Shown here: one piece after another, positions 1-10,269 of the stretch | Position numbering within the stretch: position 1 is the stretch's first letter | Layout: every line of letters begins with the position of its first letter | Source of the DNA: Cycas panzhihuaensis | Lineage: Eukaryota > Cycadophyta | NCBI GenBank assembly: GCA_023213395.1 | Contig: CM041465.1 | Coordinates: forward strand, 112,041,741-112,105,740 | DNA length: 64,000 nucleotides | Direction: 5' to 3' | Program-made: the position numbers and the translations under genes | Notes under the pieces: model-generated | Database searches by the model: none | The model's input: only the letters and a program-made list of their open reading frames with translations | Told to the model about the DNA's origin: nothing

Positions 1-120
1 CCTTCTTGTGATCCTTTTATACCTATTTCGATCTCTATATTGGGCAGCCCCTGACACGTGTGCCTTTTCCTTCTCCCTAACATTGTTGGTTGATCTTGTA
101 TGTGACGCTTTTCTCGTCAT

Positions 121-2097
121 TTGCGCGGTCTACCTCCATTGTTAGAAGACCCTGAGTATCACCCTCTTCCTTTGTCAGATTCTGACCTGACTATGGAGGG
201 ATACTCTTCTTATTGGGCCTACCACACTTCAACCTTGGAAACCCATGCCTTTCCTTCCTCTATTCCTGGGTCCACCCAAGAGGGTGATGATCCCCTTTGT
301 TACCCAAGTGACCAACACCTCTCACTTGATGTCCATCCCTCTACCCATGCGGTAGAAGGATTCGTTCCTCTTGAGACTTGCCACGTAGTTAGTGACTCTT
401 ATGAGGAGCATTCTGAGAAACCTACTTTGTTCGAGGTCCCAATTACCTCTTACGAGTATGTAGGGACTCCTCCTCTTGACGTAGTTGAAGCTCTCAATGA
501 GTGTCGCAACGCGACATGCTTGCAACTGCGTCCTAGATGGCTTGAGGACTCCCTTCGTGGAGGAGCCTCTTCCTCTTCTGCTCCTTCCCTACATGCCTCA
601 TCTTCATCTACTCTTCCTTTGGCAATGAATCCCTTTGTGCCTACACGTGTGTTCCACTCACTTCCTATTCTCGCAGTGGGGGCATGTGTCGCACCTTCCA
701 TTTCTCGTCGAGGTCCTAATGTTTCAGGATCTCCCCATGGTGTGTCTTTCCCTCAATTGAAGGTTAGCATACATGTTCCTAACCAAACCAATGTGCCATC
801 CCCTAGTGTGGCACATACCGTTCTTAGTAGGCCTGCCAGTCCTACTAGCCTTCCGATCACTAGTCATGTGGGATCCGCTCCCACACATCCTCAAACCCAA
901 CATGTTGGTGCTTCCTCCTATGTTCCCCAGGGTATACATCTCAACCTTGGGGGCAGGGTAGAGGAAGTTGTCTTCCGGTTTATGGGGTGGATCCACTACA
1001 CCCATATGGGGTCGCTCCACCTACGGGTGGCCCATATGGGCAAAATCTGGTTCCACGTCCGTCTTGCCCATCATCCAATGCAATCCCATTCGTTGTGCCT
1101 TCGCAAGGGAACCTGACTCCCTTCCAAGGCACCTACCCCCACGCCTCTTTTCAGCAAGGGGCGTTTCCTCAAGGACGGATGGGTGTTCCACCCGCATCCG
1201 CTCCTTGTTCATTACCTACTACGACATTCATTGACCCTATGGTCCAGGCAAGGGCATGCCCCTTCATGGACTTTAGGTCAACACCTCTTTCTGTTGAGGC
1301 GTTAAGAACCAACTTGCCGCCTCATCCCCCTGAAGTTCCTAGATTCGATGGAACTTCGTCACAAGACCCGGCGGAGCATGTGCATAGTTTTTCTATGGCA
1401 TGCATTGATTACTGGGCTTACGACCACATTTTAATGAAATTATTCCCACGATCCCTGCAGGGTGACGCCCTCAAGTGGTTCTACCGTCTTCCTGCCCATT
1501 CTATCCATTCATTCCAGCAATTGGTGGACGAGTTCATCAACTATTTTGATGTAGCCCGTCCATTTGAATGGAGCGACTTCACAGCACCGTGAGGCACCAC
1601 CCCCAGCGGGTCTCCCCCGCCGGGCGTGGTGCCTCATTCCACAGCGCCGTGAGGCACCACCCCCAACCAAGGATACCAAACCTTCACAACCTACCCGGTC
1701 TTCCTCTCATCCGACTGAGAGGACTTTAGACCCTCTCACATTAGCCATACGCTCATTCGAGCGTACGATGAAGGAACTCAAGCTTCAAGCTCCTTCATCC
1801 CCTACATCCAATAAACAAGTCCAACAAACTACCCAAGCTCCTCTCCCTAGGAATGGAAATGCCCAGTCCTCTCAAGCAAGAAGTTCCAACCCTCCGCTTG
1901 AGAAGAAGTGGTGCTCCATTCATGGGGAGTGCTTTCACGTTGATTCACATTGTAGGGCCCAACATCCTAAGGATGCCCCTCGACGCGATTCTTCCCCCAA
2001 ACAGGCCTCAAGGCCTAATTTGGATCAACCAGTTCACAAGGATCCATTTCCTAAACATGGGGAACGCGATCGCAACACCCAAACCAAGAGCAACTGA
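121..2097 (+). pseudogene. gag: gag (capsid/nucleocapsid) of copy 1, frameshifted and internally deleted
   Basis: Gag would form the virus-like particle and bind element RNA. The first frame (to about 1116) opens without ATG after a stop at 103-105; the first in-frame ATG is at 193. Homology with the old relic at 29885 begins upstream of that ATG, at the GLPP residues, so the true start is uncertain. The frame shifts near 960-1000 into one ending at 1592, which carries the capsid signature GDALKWFYRL and the QQLVDEFINYFDVA segment. About 390 bp of capsid C-terminus present in copy 2 is missing here and replaced by a rearranged repeat. The last frame (about 1664-2097) holds the nucleocapsid finger near 1910-1960, a C-X2-H-X4-H-X4-C variant. 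Gag identity is confident; start and exact breaks are not. Confidence 0.8.
1580..1665 (+). repeat. Direct plus inverted repeat scar inside gag
   Basis: A 26-bp segment at 1580-1605 recurs at 1640-1665 with one mismatch. Between them an inverted copy of its core lies at 1626-1635 (GTGGTGCCTC, the reverse complement of GAGGCACCAC at 1591-1600). This is exactly where about 390 bp of gag found in copies 2 and 3 is missing. The pattern suggests a template switch or break-repair filler rather than normal gag. Confidence 0.85.
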
Positions 2098-2229
2098 AAC
2101 AGAGGAAGATCGCCTGATCCCCGTCCTTCTCACGATAAAGGGAAGGGTGCCCGGAACTCGTCTTCCTCCTCTCGTTCTCCTAGCCGTCGCACCTCATCAC
2201 CTTCGTGACCCCGGAATAGGGGGAAGAAG

Positions 2230-3345
2230 GTGATCCAGTTGCTTGAAGTAACTCCTACTTACGCCCTTACGCGATCTCAAGCAGCCAAGGAAGCGGCGGG
2301 AGCTTCTTGTTCTTCCGCTCCTTCCTGCCCTCTTCAGGAGAACCTTCCTCCGGAAATCCCTCTCTTTCCCAAAGCTATTCCTGTATGCCCAGGTCGTTAC
2401 GATTTTCGAAGGGCAGTTACCCAACCTACCGCGAAGGGTAAGCCCTTCTCCATCATGGATGAGCTTCATACTGTCGCTGCAGGAATGTCTTTGATGGACG
2501 TTTTGAGGAGTTATCCCGAGCAGTGGGCCCTCCTCCTGGAAGCTTTAGGATCAAGTGATCTGCCTGTCCACGCTTTGGGTGTCACCCAAGGTTATGGACC
2601 CGTTATCTCATTTGATCCTAAGGATCTTCCTCCCGCCGGTGAAAGGGAACATCAGTGGAACTTCCCATTCACCATCACCATCGATACGCTCGATTGTACC
2701 CTTCGAAGGACTGTTATTGACAACGGTTCTTCTGTCAATGTCATGCCCTTGCATGTCATGCAAAAGCTTGGTATCTCTGCCTTGGAACCCATTCCCTAGC
2801 GATGCCAAGGTTATGACGGTAGTGAGAAGACCCCTTTGGGATCTGTCGTGATTCCGCTCACCCTTGAGGGCAAGACCGTTCTTGCCGACATTGTAGTCCT
2901 CGATGTTGACATGGATTACAACCTCCTTCTAGGTCGTCCATGGCTCGACCAAATGGGAGCCGTGTGCTCGACTCTTTGGGGATAACTTAAGTTCGTCCAC
3001 GACGGGCGAATGAGAGTGGTTCCCCACGAACGCCCGTTTACCAAACAAACCCGCTCCACCAGTTCGGCAAACCCAGGTTCATCTACCCATGCCTCGGCTT
3101 GCTCTATTGGTATACCTAACCCATCCGAAGAAGATCCCGCATCTTCTCCCCCTAGTCTCACATGATTCGCCCCTATTGGCGTTGGGAGTTACGAGTACCT
3201 TGCTTCGTTTGGTGATGATGAGTCACTCGATGGAGATGAGGGTTGCCTTCACCCCGTCTCTTTCCTCTGCGCCAATAGGTCGCACCTGCCTTGTTCTAGA
3301 TCCCCACCTAGAACCTCTCTCGTTGGTGAGGCTAGCCACTCATGC
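2230..3345 (+). pseudogene. Retroviral-type aspartic protease of copy 1
   Basis: The protease would cut the Gag-Pol polyprotein. The active-site region reads IDNGSSVN (near 2718-2741); the usual plant form is D-[ST]-G, so DNGS is an unusual version that copies 2 and 3 share. The C-terminal signature YNLLLGRPWL follows near 2919-2950. The segment before it (FSIMDELHTVAAGMSLMDV) is a conserved gag-protease linker also present in the old relic. Stops relative to copy 2 are TGG to TAG at 2797-2799, CAA to TAA at 2983-2985 and a TGA at 3163-3165, all transitions. The family assignment is firm; enzymatic function is lost. Confidence 0.8.
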
Positions 3346-3990
3346 ATGTCACACATCATCACTCGTGTTGACCTGCCCATCGCCAGTTCTTCTTCTTCGT
3401 TACCCCCCATAGGTAATGGCTTTAAAGAATTGCTTTTCACTCCTTCCGAGGAGCCTCTTCTCGGTTTTCCTCCATATTCCCATGAGGAAGTTGAGAAACC
3501 CGATAGCCATCACGGTCCCATTGCTCTTACTCCCTCTAGTGCTTCCTCTAGTCGAAGTAAGGTCATCCATGGGGTGGATTATTTCGAGGATGACAAAGCC
3601 CTGCTTGAGCATCTGGCGGGCCTTGTGCCTAACTTGCCTTCTGGTCACCACCGGCTTGGTCATCAGAAGATCCTCACGATTGGATCCACGCTTGCCGATC
3701 TGATCCCGTCTCCTATTCCTCCTCCTCTTGTTGATCTTGCCCCTCTCCACTTCAAGGAGGGCAACACCATGTGCATGGGGGCAACTCAAGACATAGTCTT
3801 AGCCCCAGGCGAGGTCATTAAGGTCGGGTCGGAATGTTCCCTTGATGAGATAAGGGAGTACTCCCTTCTGTTCCAGGAGTTTTGAGACGTTTTCGCGTGA
3901 GATTATGCTGACATGAAGGGAATCGACCCCTCGATTGTCACTCATAACCTCACCACCCTTCCTGGCGCCCGCATGCGCCGAGCGGCGTCC
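3346..3990 (+). pseudogene. Protease-RT spacer domain of the copy 1 polyprotein
   Basis: An open stretch of 179 codons (3346-3885) with no recognised fold. It contains VIHGVDYFEDDKALLEHL and a Pro-rich segment followed by LAPLHFKEGNTMCMGAT, all well conserved in copy 2 and partly in copy 3, so it is a real part of the polyprotein. The segment EIREYSLLFQEF runs into the start of RT. TGA codons at 3883-3885 and 3898-3900 replace CGA and TGG of copy 2. The function is unknown to me; many gypsy elements carry such a linker before RT. Confidence 0.6.
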
Positions 3991-4640
3991 CCTTCACGAG
4001 CTCTGCTGCCATCAAAATGGAGGTTAAAAAGCTTTTGGATGCTGGGCTTATTACTTCCATTGACTACCCTAAGTGGGTCTCTAACATTGTCCCCGTTGCT
4101 AAAAAGAACAGGGCAATCCGTATATGCGTCGATTTTCACGACATCAATAATGCTTGTCCCAAGGATAATTTCCCGTTACCCTTCCTCGATCAAATCATCG
4201 ATCGCACTGCCAGATTTGAAGTGATGTCCCTAATGGATGGCTTCTCTGACTGTAACCAAATTCAGATTTCTCTCGAAGACCGCCATAAGACGGCCTTCAC
4301 TACTCCTTGGGGTACCTTTGCCTACAAGGCGATGCCCTTTGGCCTTAAGAATGCAGGTGCTACTTACCAAAGAGCCATGCATTTTATCTTCCACGACCTC
4401 ATTAATGACACACTGGAAGTCTTCATGGATGATATGATAGGTCTCTCCTGCGTTAGGGCCCATCACCCTTCCGACTTGCGTGCCATCTTTTCACGATGGT
4501 GCAAGAATCATGTTAGTCTAAATCTGCTCAAGTGTGTGTTTGCCGTTACCTTGGGTAAACTCCTTGGATTCCTTGTATCCAAACAAGGAATTTAGATCAA
4601 CCCTGACAAAGTCAGAGCGATCCTTGACATGCCGCCACCT
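3991..4640 (+). pseudogene. Reverse transcriptase of copy 1
   Basis: RT would copy element RNA into DNA in the particle. Motifs in order: KKNRAIRICVDFHDINNACP (4108-4167), the LMDGFSDCNQI segment, TAFTTPWGTFAYKAMPFGL, and the catalytic box read as VFMDDM (near 4420-4437) where Y-x-D-D is usual. The aromatic change to F is tolerated in some RTs, so this box alone does not prove inactivity. A TAG at 4593-4595 ends the frame before the thumb. Copies 2 and 3 lack the domain entirely: the left deletion breakpoint maps to 4046-4064. Confidence 0.88.
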
Positions 4641-5250
4641 AGAACTCAACGGTAGATTAAGTCATTCCTAGGGAGGCTTGGTTTTCTTAGGCGCTTCTTA
4701 GCCGATTTCGTTGTGAGCACTAAACCCCTCACAAACCTATTGAAGAAGGGAGCTCCTTTTGCCTGGTCTGACAAGACCCAAAAGGCCTTCGAAGGACTTA
4801 AGGAAGCTTTAGCTTCCGCTCCTACACTGGCACCTCCCTGATTCGATAGGCCCTTCATCCTGTACACCTCAGCGACTGATGAATCCTTGGGCGCTATGCT
4901 AGCTCAGGAGGATGACTCAGGAACTGAGAGAGCTATATATTTCATCAGTCGCACTCTCGTGGCTGCTGAGCTTAACTATTCTCCTGTCAAGAAGGAGTGC
5001 CTTTCCTTGGTCCATGCGACCAAGAAGTTCAGGCACTACTTGCTCGGCAACACCACCAAGGTGATCGTTCAATCTGATCCCTTGTGATACTTACTAACTC
5101 GTTCAGATTTGACAGGTAGGGCTGATCGTTGGGCCATCCTACTCCAAGAATTCAACCTCCATATCATTAACCGGAAATCAAAGAAGGGAATGATAGTGGC
5201 CGAGCAACTCGCGGACGCCCCTATCCCTAACTCCTTTGGTGCTCTTATTG
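4641..5250 (+). pseudogene. Gypsy-type RNase H of copy 1
   Basis: This domain follows RT directly and would degrade the RNA strand of the hybrid. It is read in the segment SATDESLGAMLAQED, then ERAIYFISRTLVAAELNYSP, then KFRHYLLGNTTKVIVQSDPL. The connection tail (ADRWAILLQEFNLHI) follows after a CGA-to-TGA stop near 5085. Further stops lie near 4651 and 4840. Downstream, only about 100 codons separate it from the integrase zinc finger. I see no second RNase H in that gap, unlike canonical Tat elements. Confidence 0.82.
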
Positions 5251-6554
5251 ACGACTCCCCGATGAGTCTATCTTGACGATTCAAGAAGCCTCTTCCTATC
5301 TTCTCATCGATAATGAGTGGTACGGTGACATAGTGCGGTATCTTACACAGCAGCAATACTGCCTCGACGCTAGTAGTAAAGTTAGATCTCATATCCAGAC
5401 TTCTGCCAGGCAATATCTCCTCGTGGATGAGGTATTGTACAAGAGGTCCTTCGATGGGATCCTCCTCCACTGCGTCACTCTTGTGGCCAGGCCTGTGCGA
5501 ATGCCACCATGGCATTTGTGGAGGTCACTTTGGAGGCCAGTCTATGGCTCAGAGGATCCTCCGCATGGGCTATTTTAGGCCGTCCCTTTTTAAGGACACT
5601 CACGCCTTTGCTCTGAAATGTTGGCGATGTCAGGAACATGCCAACATTTCCCATGTGCCTTCCGAGGCCCTGCATCCCATTGTTTCACTATGGCCCTTCG
5701 CTCAGTGGGGACTAGACCTCAATGGGGCTATCTCCCCACCTTCATCGTCACAACACAAGTTCATCTTGACTGCCACAGAGTATTTCACCAAATGGGCGGA
5801 GGCCATTCCCTTAATCACTACCGCTAGTAAAACGGTTTCCACATTCATTTATCAGCATATCATTTGCCGTTTCAGAATTCTGGACATCCTAATCACTGAC
5901 AATGGAACTCTTTTCTGTAATAAGGAGATGGATGAGCTTTGTGAGAAGTTTAAATTTTCCCATAAGACTTCCTCCCCTTACTACCCTCAGGCAAACAACT
6001 AAGTGGAGTCTTTCAATAAGACCCTCGTCAACATCCTCAAGAAAACCATTGCTCAATCCCAAAAGGATTGGCACCTTCAGTTGCCCTCCGCCCTGTGGGC
6101 TTACCGCACCTCTATCCGTTCCGCCACGGGAATGACCCTATTCTCCCTAGTCTACAGCATTGAGGCGGTACTCCCGCTGGAGTTGGAGATTCCTTCCTTG
6201 CGAGTCTCCCTTCGAGGTTTCATCGACGAAGAGTTGATTCGTCAGGCTCGCCTGCTAGACCTCGAAGCTTTGGATGAGAGACGCTTAGCCACCTATCAGG
6301 CTAACCTAGTATCCAAAGCCCGCTCATAAAGGCCCTACGCTAAACACCTTCATTCCCGCCCTTTATTTCCTTGGGACTATGTCCTCAAGCTTAAGTATCT
6401 CCATGACCGTTTGACCAAGTTCAAACCCCGATGGGTTGGTCCTTTCATCATTATTGAATCCCTCGATAATGGTGCCTATAGGATAGCCACCCTGGAAGGG
6501 CTTGAATTTGAGAAAGCTATTAATGGAAAGTTCCTTAAGAAGTTTTATGCATGA
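5251..6554 (+). pseudogene. Integrase of copy 1, GPF tail, no chromodomain
   Basis: Integrase would insert the cDNA into the genome. The N-terminal HHCC zinc finger ends in CWRCQEH (near 5620-5640). The DDE core shows the first D in WGLDLNG, the second D in ITDNGT (near 5896-5913) and the E in VESFNK directly after a TAA at 6001. C-terminal motifs are WAYRTSIRSATG and, near the end, PRWVGPF followed by NGAYRIAT. No chromodomain follows before the stop near 6552. Frameshifts and stops break it into at least four frames. In copies 2 and 3 only the last 55-60 codons remain. Confidence 0.85.
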
Positions 6555-7150
6555 TCTCTCGGCGATCTCTTCGCCCTGCTCCAAAATGAGGCTAAACTAC
6601 CATCTTAGGTTATCCCCATTCTCCCCAACCGCGGGTAGAATGGATATTTAAGATGGGTCTTTCTTTGTCTTTCTGGTTCCTTCCACGGAACTCGCGTTCC
6701 CATATCCTCTCGGGAACCTCTGTCGTCTTGCTTGGGCATTCCCCAATCAGGAAGACGCTTGGGAGCATTGTCGCTCCTCTCTCCCTGTCCGTCATTTCCT
6801 TCGCATAGTCCGATATGCTCTTTTGTAGACGTGTATGTCACTCTATCCTCTAACCTCACACCTCTCTGTCGTTCCTCTCGTGACGTGTGTGTGTGCTCAT
6901 GTTAGACGTATAGCCATACATGGAAGGAAACATATCCATAACACAAAATACCCATAACATAAAACATCTACAACATAACATTCACAATATACAAAATAAC
7001 CATACATATCATCCACATATGATACACCATACACAGCATCTCATATCCAAATGGGGTCCCAATTACCCCATGCATATATATATATACACATCCAAAAACC
7101 ATGTCACATCATACATCCTGGGAAGCCGGTGTCCTTGCAGGGGGGTACAA
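6555..7150 (+). other. Spacer between integrase and the antisense PMD remnant
   Basis: No coding signal. The first 350 bp are conserved in copies 2 and 3. A low-complexity A/C-rich stretch (about 6935-7030) built on ACATAACA-like words follows, then a short TA run near 7074-7090. A conserved block with ATATATGACCCCC follows at the far end. Confidence 0.5.
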
Positions 7151-9160
7151 TCATATGGTCCTATATATGACCCCCTGGAGGCCCGTGCTTTCCCCTGTCA
7201 AAATCATATGTACATATCCTACTGTTGCTGCCCCGCTTTTGGGGTACCATCTTCTGGTCTCTGTGATCCCTCTCCTGGGGACCACATGCCTCCGAGGCTC
7301 CTCCTGGGCCTCCGCGAGCTGCCTGCCTCGCTCTCCTTGTCCCACGGTCATCTCGGGGTCGTCACCGTCGTGTGGGTGTGCGTCCTGCTCCGACTCGACC
7401 TCGATACCATCTGCACGACCAGCTGATCATATCTGGCCTGGATACGATCCCGCTCTCCCCGGAGTGCCTCCTCTGTCCCCCTGAGATGCTCTGTGAGCAC
7501 TGCCAGTTGGGTTCTGCTCTCGGCATCTTCGCCTACTCCGCCCTGTGCCTCTAGAGCCTGTACCCATATGTGTAGCTCATCTCTCTTACGTCTCGTGTCA
7601 TCTCTCTCCTGCTGCAGTCGTCCCTGGGATGTCGCATGCTCTTGGGACTCCACAGCCCATATGTCCCTCGCCCTTACCAACAGGGCGAATGCCTCTCTGT
7701 GGGCACCTGCCGCTCTAGGCTCGTCACCTACCTGGATGGGCGGTCGCCCCTCTGCGTACACCTGAGGGAATATCTCCCTCACCATAGCCTCTACCAATCT
7801 CTGGATCTCTACTACACCTACCAATACAACATGCCATGTATTAGTTTACATCTCACCATATACCATGATCAAATCAAACCAAATATCTATCTGGATGCCA
7901 AACGACTCTGGAAAGGGTTGGGTCTCACCTGCTGTGGCCGCCGGCTCCTCTGGTCGCGCAACATCCTTCCCTCCTAGCTCTCCGCCAGCTGTGGGTGCCT
8001 CGTCCTCTGGCACCTCCTCTGCCTGGGCCTCTCTCCTCGCGGGGGTGGGTCCAACTCTCGCCCCTCTGAATCCCATCACAATCCGTAGACTGCGGGCCCT
8101 GGTCATGGGTCCCCTGACCTCGCCCTGTGCTCCAGACGGTCCTGCCTCTCCTCCGGCAGCTCCGGATGGACCCTCTGTGTCTCTCCCATCACCCCGAGGG
8201 ACCTGCCTCCCCTACAGGTCATGACGGGCCAGCCCCATCGTCTCCATCATCCCCGTCGTCGCTGTTGTCATCGCCTGTGGGTACTCCTACTCTGCCCACC
8301 TCGTCGTCACTATCCCACCTCACTATCCTATAAGGCTCTGCTATGTAGTCTGGTAGGGTGAGGAGGTCTAGTGACGTAGCCTCCACTGATCGCCGGACAT
8401 GGGCCCTGTCCTCTGTCCCCCTTAGTCTCGTCTGCTGCCTGTGGACCATCGGGGCTTACTCTGTAATAGGGTGTGGGTCCCCTGCTGGTGCCACTATCGC
8501 AAAGTGATCGAAGAACCAACACTGTAATAGTGTGATGTACAATAATCCACCTCTGCTGGTCGTCCTGATAGTATCCAACTAGGCGACGAGGTTCACCGCT
8601 ATCAGGGCTACCCAGTCTATCCTCTCACTGGCTTCGCAGTGGCGAACTGCATCCATCCACCTGCCTGGCACCTCCCTATAGTTCTGTTTCTAGGAAATCC
8701 GGAACAGAATGCATAATATAACCAGTTTCCTCACTCAAGGAATCCCTGACATCAGTACTGTCTGGAGGGGGGCTCCCCTCCGCTCCCATCTGTCAGCTCC
8801 TGTGAATGTGCCTCCCTATGTCTTTGCCTCGGTCTTTGGGCAACGTCCCTAGTCTCACCGGCCTCCCTGTCGCCGGAACTCCCAGTATCCACTGGATATC
8901 TCTCGGTGTGACCGTCACATCACCTACCTGCAGTAGGTGGAACAGATGTCTCCTCCTGTCCTAATGGGACACTATATCAACCAACAGTCTCTGATCTAAT
9001 GTATATTGAGGTGTCTTGAAGGCCTTGTATAGGCCACACCTCTATAGGATCTCCCTATCCTCCTGCGATGCCATCTCCATATAGCTCAGCATAGCCATAC
9101 CTACGTTCTCACGGTTATCTACCACGAGGATAGCTTGTTCACACCAAAAACAACTCAAGT
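7151..9160 (-). pseudogene. Antisense plant-mobile-domain (PMD)-like gene captured by copy 1
   Basis: Read on the minus strand, the segment around 8946-8858 gives LFHLLQVGDVTVTPRDIQW and then ILGVPATGRPV, which matches the PMD core pattern (FHLP-GE-T-TL-DV--LLGLP--G-PV). After a stop and frame break, 8665-8495 gives RWMDAVRHCEASERIDWVAL, then a TSRGGLLYI and LLQCWFFDHF segment, also in PMD order, and 8449-8219 gives LDLLTLPDYIAEPYR plus an acidic tail. The C-terminal part (7824-7348) is Glu/Arg/Gln-rich and looks coiled-coil. PMD proteins such as MAIN and MAIL1 act in the nucleus in silencing and genome stability, and PMD genes are known in transposons. At least two stops and frame changes make this a pseudogene. 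The PMD call is by eye. Confidence 0.68.
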
Positions 9161-9270
9161 CAGTCTCATGTTAGTTATTGTCATCCCTCTCTCTCTCAAA
9201 TCTCTCGCTACTTGAGATTTAGGACTCTTTCGACCCTCATGTCTATTTTTCTGCCTTTCTGCCTTCGTAT

Positions 9271-9441
9271 CGTGCCAAACATAGTGGTACTGCTAAGTTT
9301 GGCATGGGTCCCGCGGCGATCGTAGGCCCCGCGGTAATGATCGCGGCACCGCGATCATTCTGCGTTCTGATCTTGATCCCCAAAGGGGATTTACGCCGAA
9401 AAATAAATAAAAAATTTCTGGTGGGCCCCGTGGGGCCCACC
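9271..9441. repeat. Cluster of four hairpins upstream of the 3' RNase H
   Basis: Inverted repeats occur in series: TGCCAAAC at 9273-9280 with GTTTGGCA at 9297-9304; a perfect 11-bp stem with a 2-nt loop at 9336-9359; ATCCCC-AAA-GGGGAT at 9375-9389; and a perfect 10-bp stem with a 2-nt loop at 9420-9441. The segment lies between the start of the antisense PMD remnant and the TATA box before the RNase H. It was lost with the PMD block in copies 2 and 3. Confidence 0.85.
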
Positions 9442-9787
9442 GGGACCAGGGCTCCCTAATGCCTAGGTCCCCGCCTCTTTCTGGGTCCGATTTGGACTTC
9501 GAGAGGCCTCTCGTTGCCCATAAGGGGCACTAAAACCATGTAAAAACCTTGAAAAACCAACAAACTTTGAACTTCGAAATAGGCTGGGTTTAGTGATATC
9601 CACTCACTGGATCTGGTCTCGCCACTACCATGTCATCCTATCGGTCGCATTGGCTCCCTCCGCCCTCCGATCTGACGGTCTGATCTCCCTCTGCGTGCCT
9701 CCAAAGTTGGGCGGTGCTCCGCTACCTAAGGAAATGGCTCTGGTTTCGTACGAGAGCCGGTGAAAATGAATCCATTTTCCCGTTAAT

Positions 9788-9799
9788 TTCCTTATATAG
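9788..9799 (+). promoter_or_regulatory. Candidate internal TATA box before the 3' RNase H
   Basis: TTATATAG sits in a block conserved in copy 2, where the box is the stronger TTATATAAAG (52041-52048, minus strand). It lies about 480-520 bp before the RNase H ORF. A separate transcript for that ORF is an inference. Confidence 0.45.
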
Positions 9800-10269
9800 G
9801 CGGGGGCCCCAATGGGCACTTCCTCCATTTTTGGTCTCGCGATAGTTGTTGGGACCATCTCGTTGTCCTAATCACCTTTGCCTTCTGGCCCTGCCATCAA
9901 TTATACCGTACTGAAGCCCTTTCTGCCCTCCCTTGCAAGGGCATTTATGGTGCCTCATTATCGCGCTTTTGCCAGAGCCCTTCTGCATTGTTTTACGCGT
10001 TACTCCCATGCCTGCCTGAGTTTATACTCGTTTGGCTGGTTTCGTCGCCCTGGACTCGTTTCCACGGCCCCTTCTCGCTCTTGGGGTCCCCAAAGGGAAT
10101 GCCCCCCCCCTGGGGGCATGTTTCGCTTCCTAAAGTGACCTTTTGGCGTCCTAGGAGGCTTTTCCTTCTGACCACTCTCTGCCGGTGATCGGATTGCTTA
10201 TTCTCGCCCTGGGTAACCTCATTGCTAGGTCCTCCTACCCTTCACGGCCACCTTTTACTTATTTTCTGA

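Noticed and set aside
40-58. GGGCAGCCCC near the left edge as an LTR start
   Set aside because: Resembles TGGGGGCAGCCCCC of the LTR start, but the flanks do not match and gag follows within 100 bp.
450-701. Minus-strand frames opposite gag, protease and integrase
   Set aside because: They are shadows of the plus-strand coding frames with no motif of their own.
9420-9441. Perfect stem as a bacterial-type terminator
   Set aside because: No T-run follows and the context is a plant retrotransposon.
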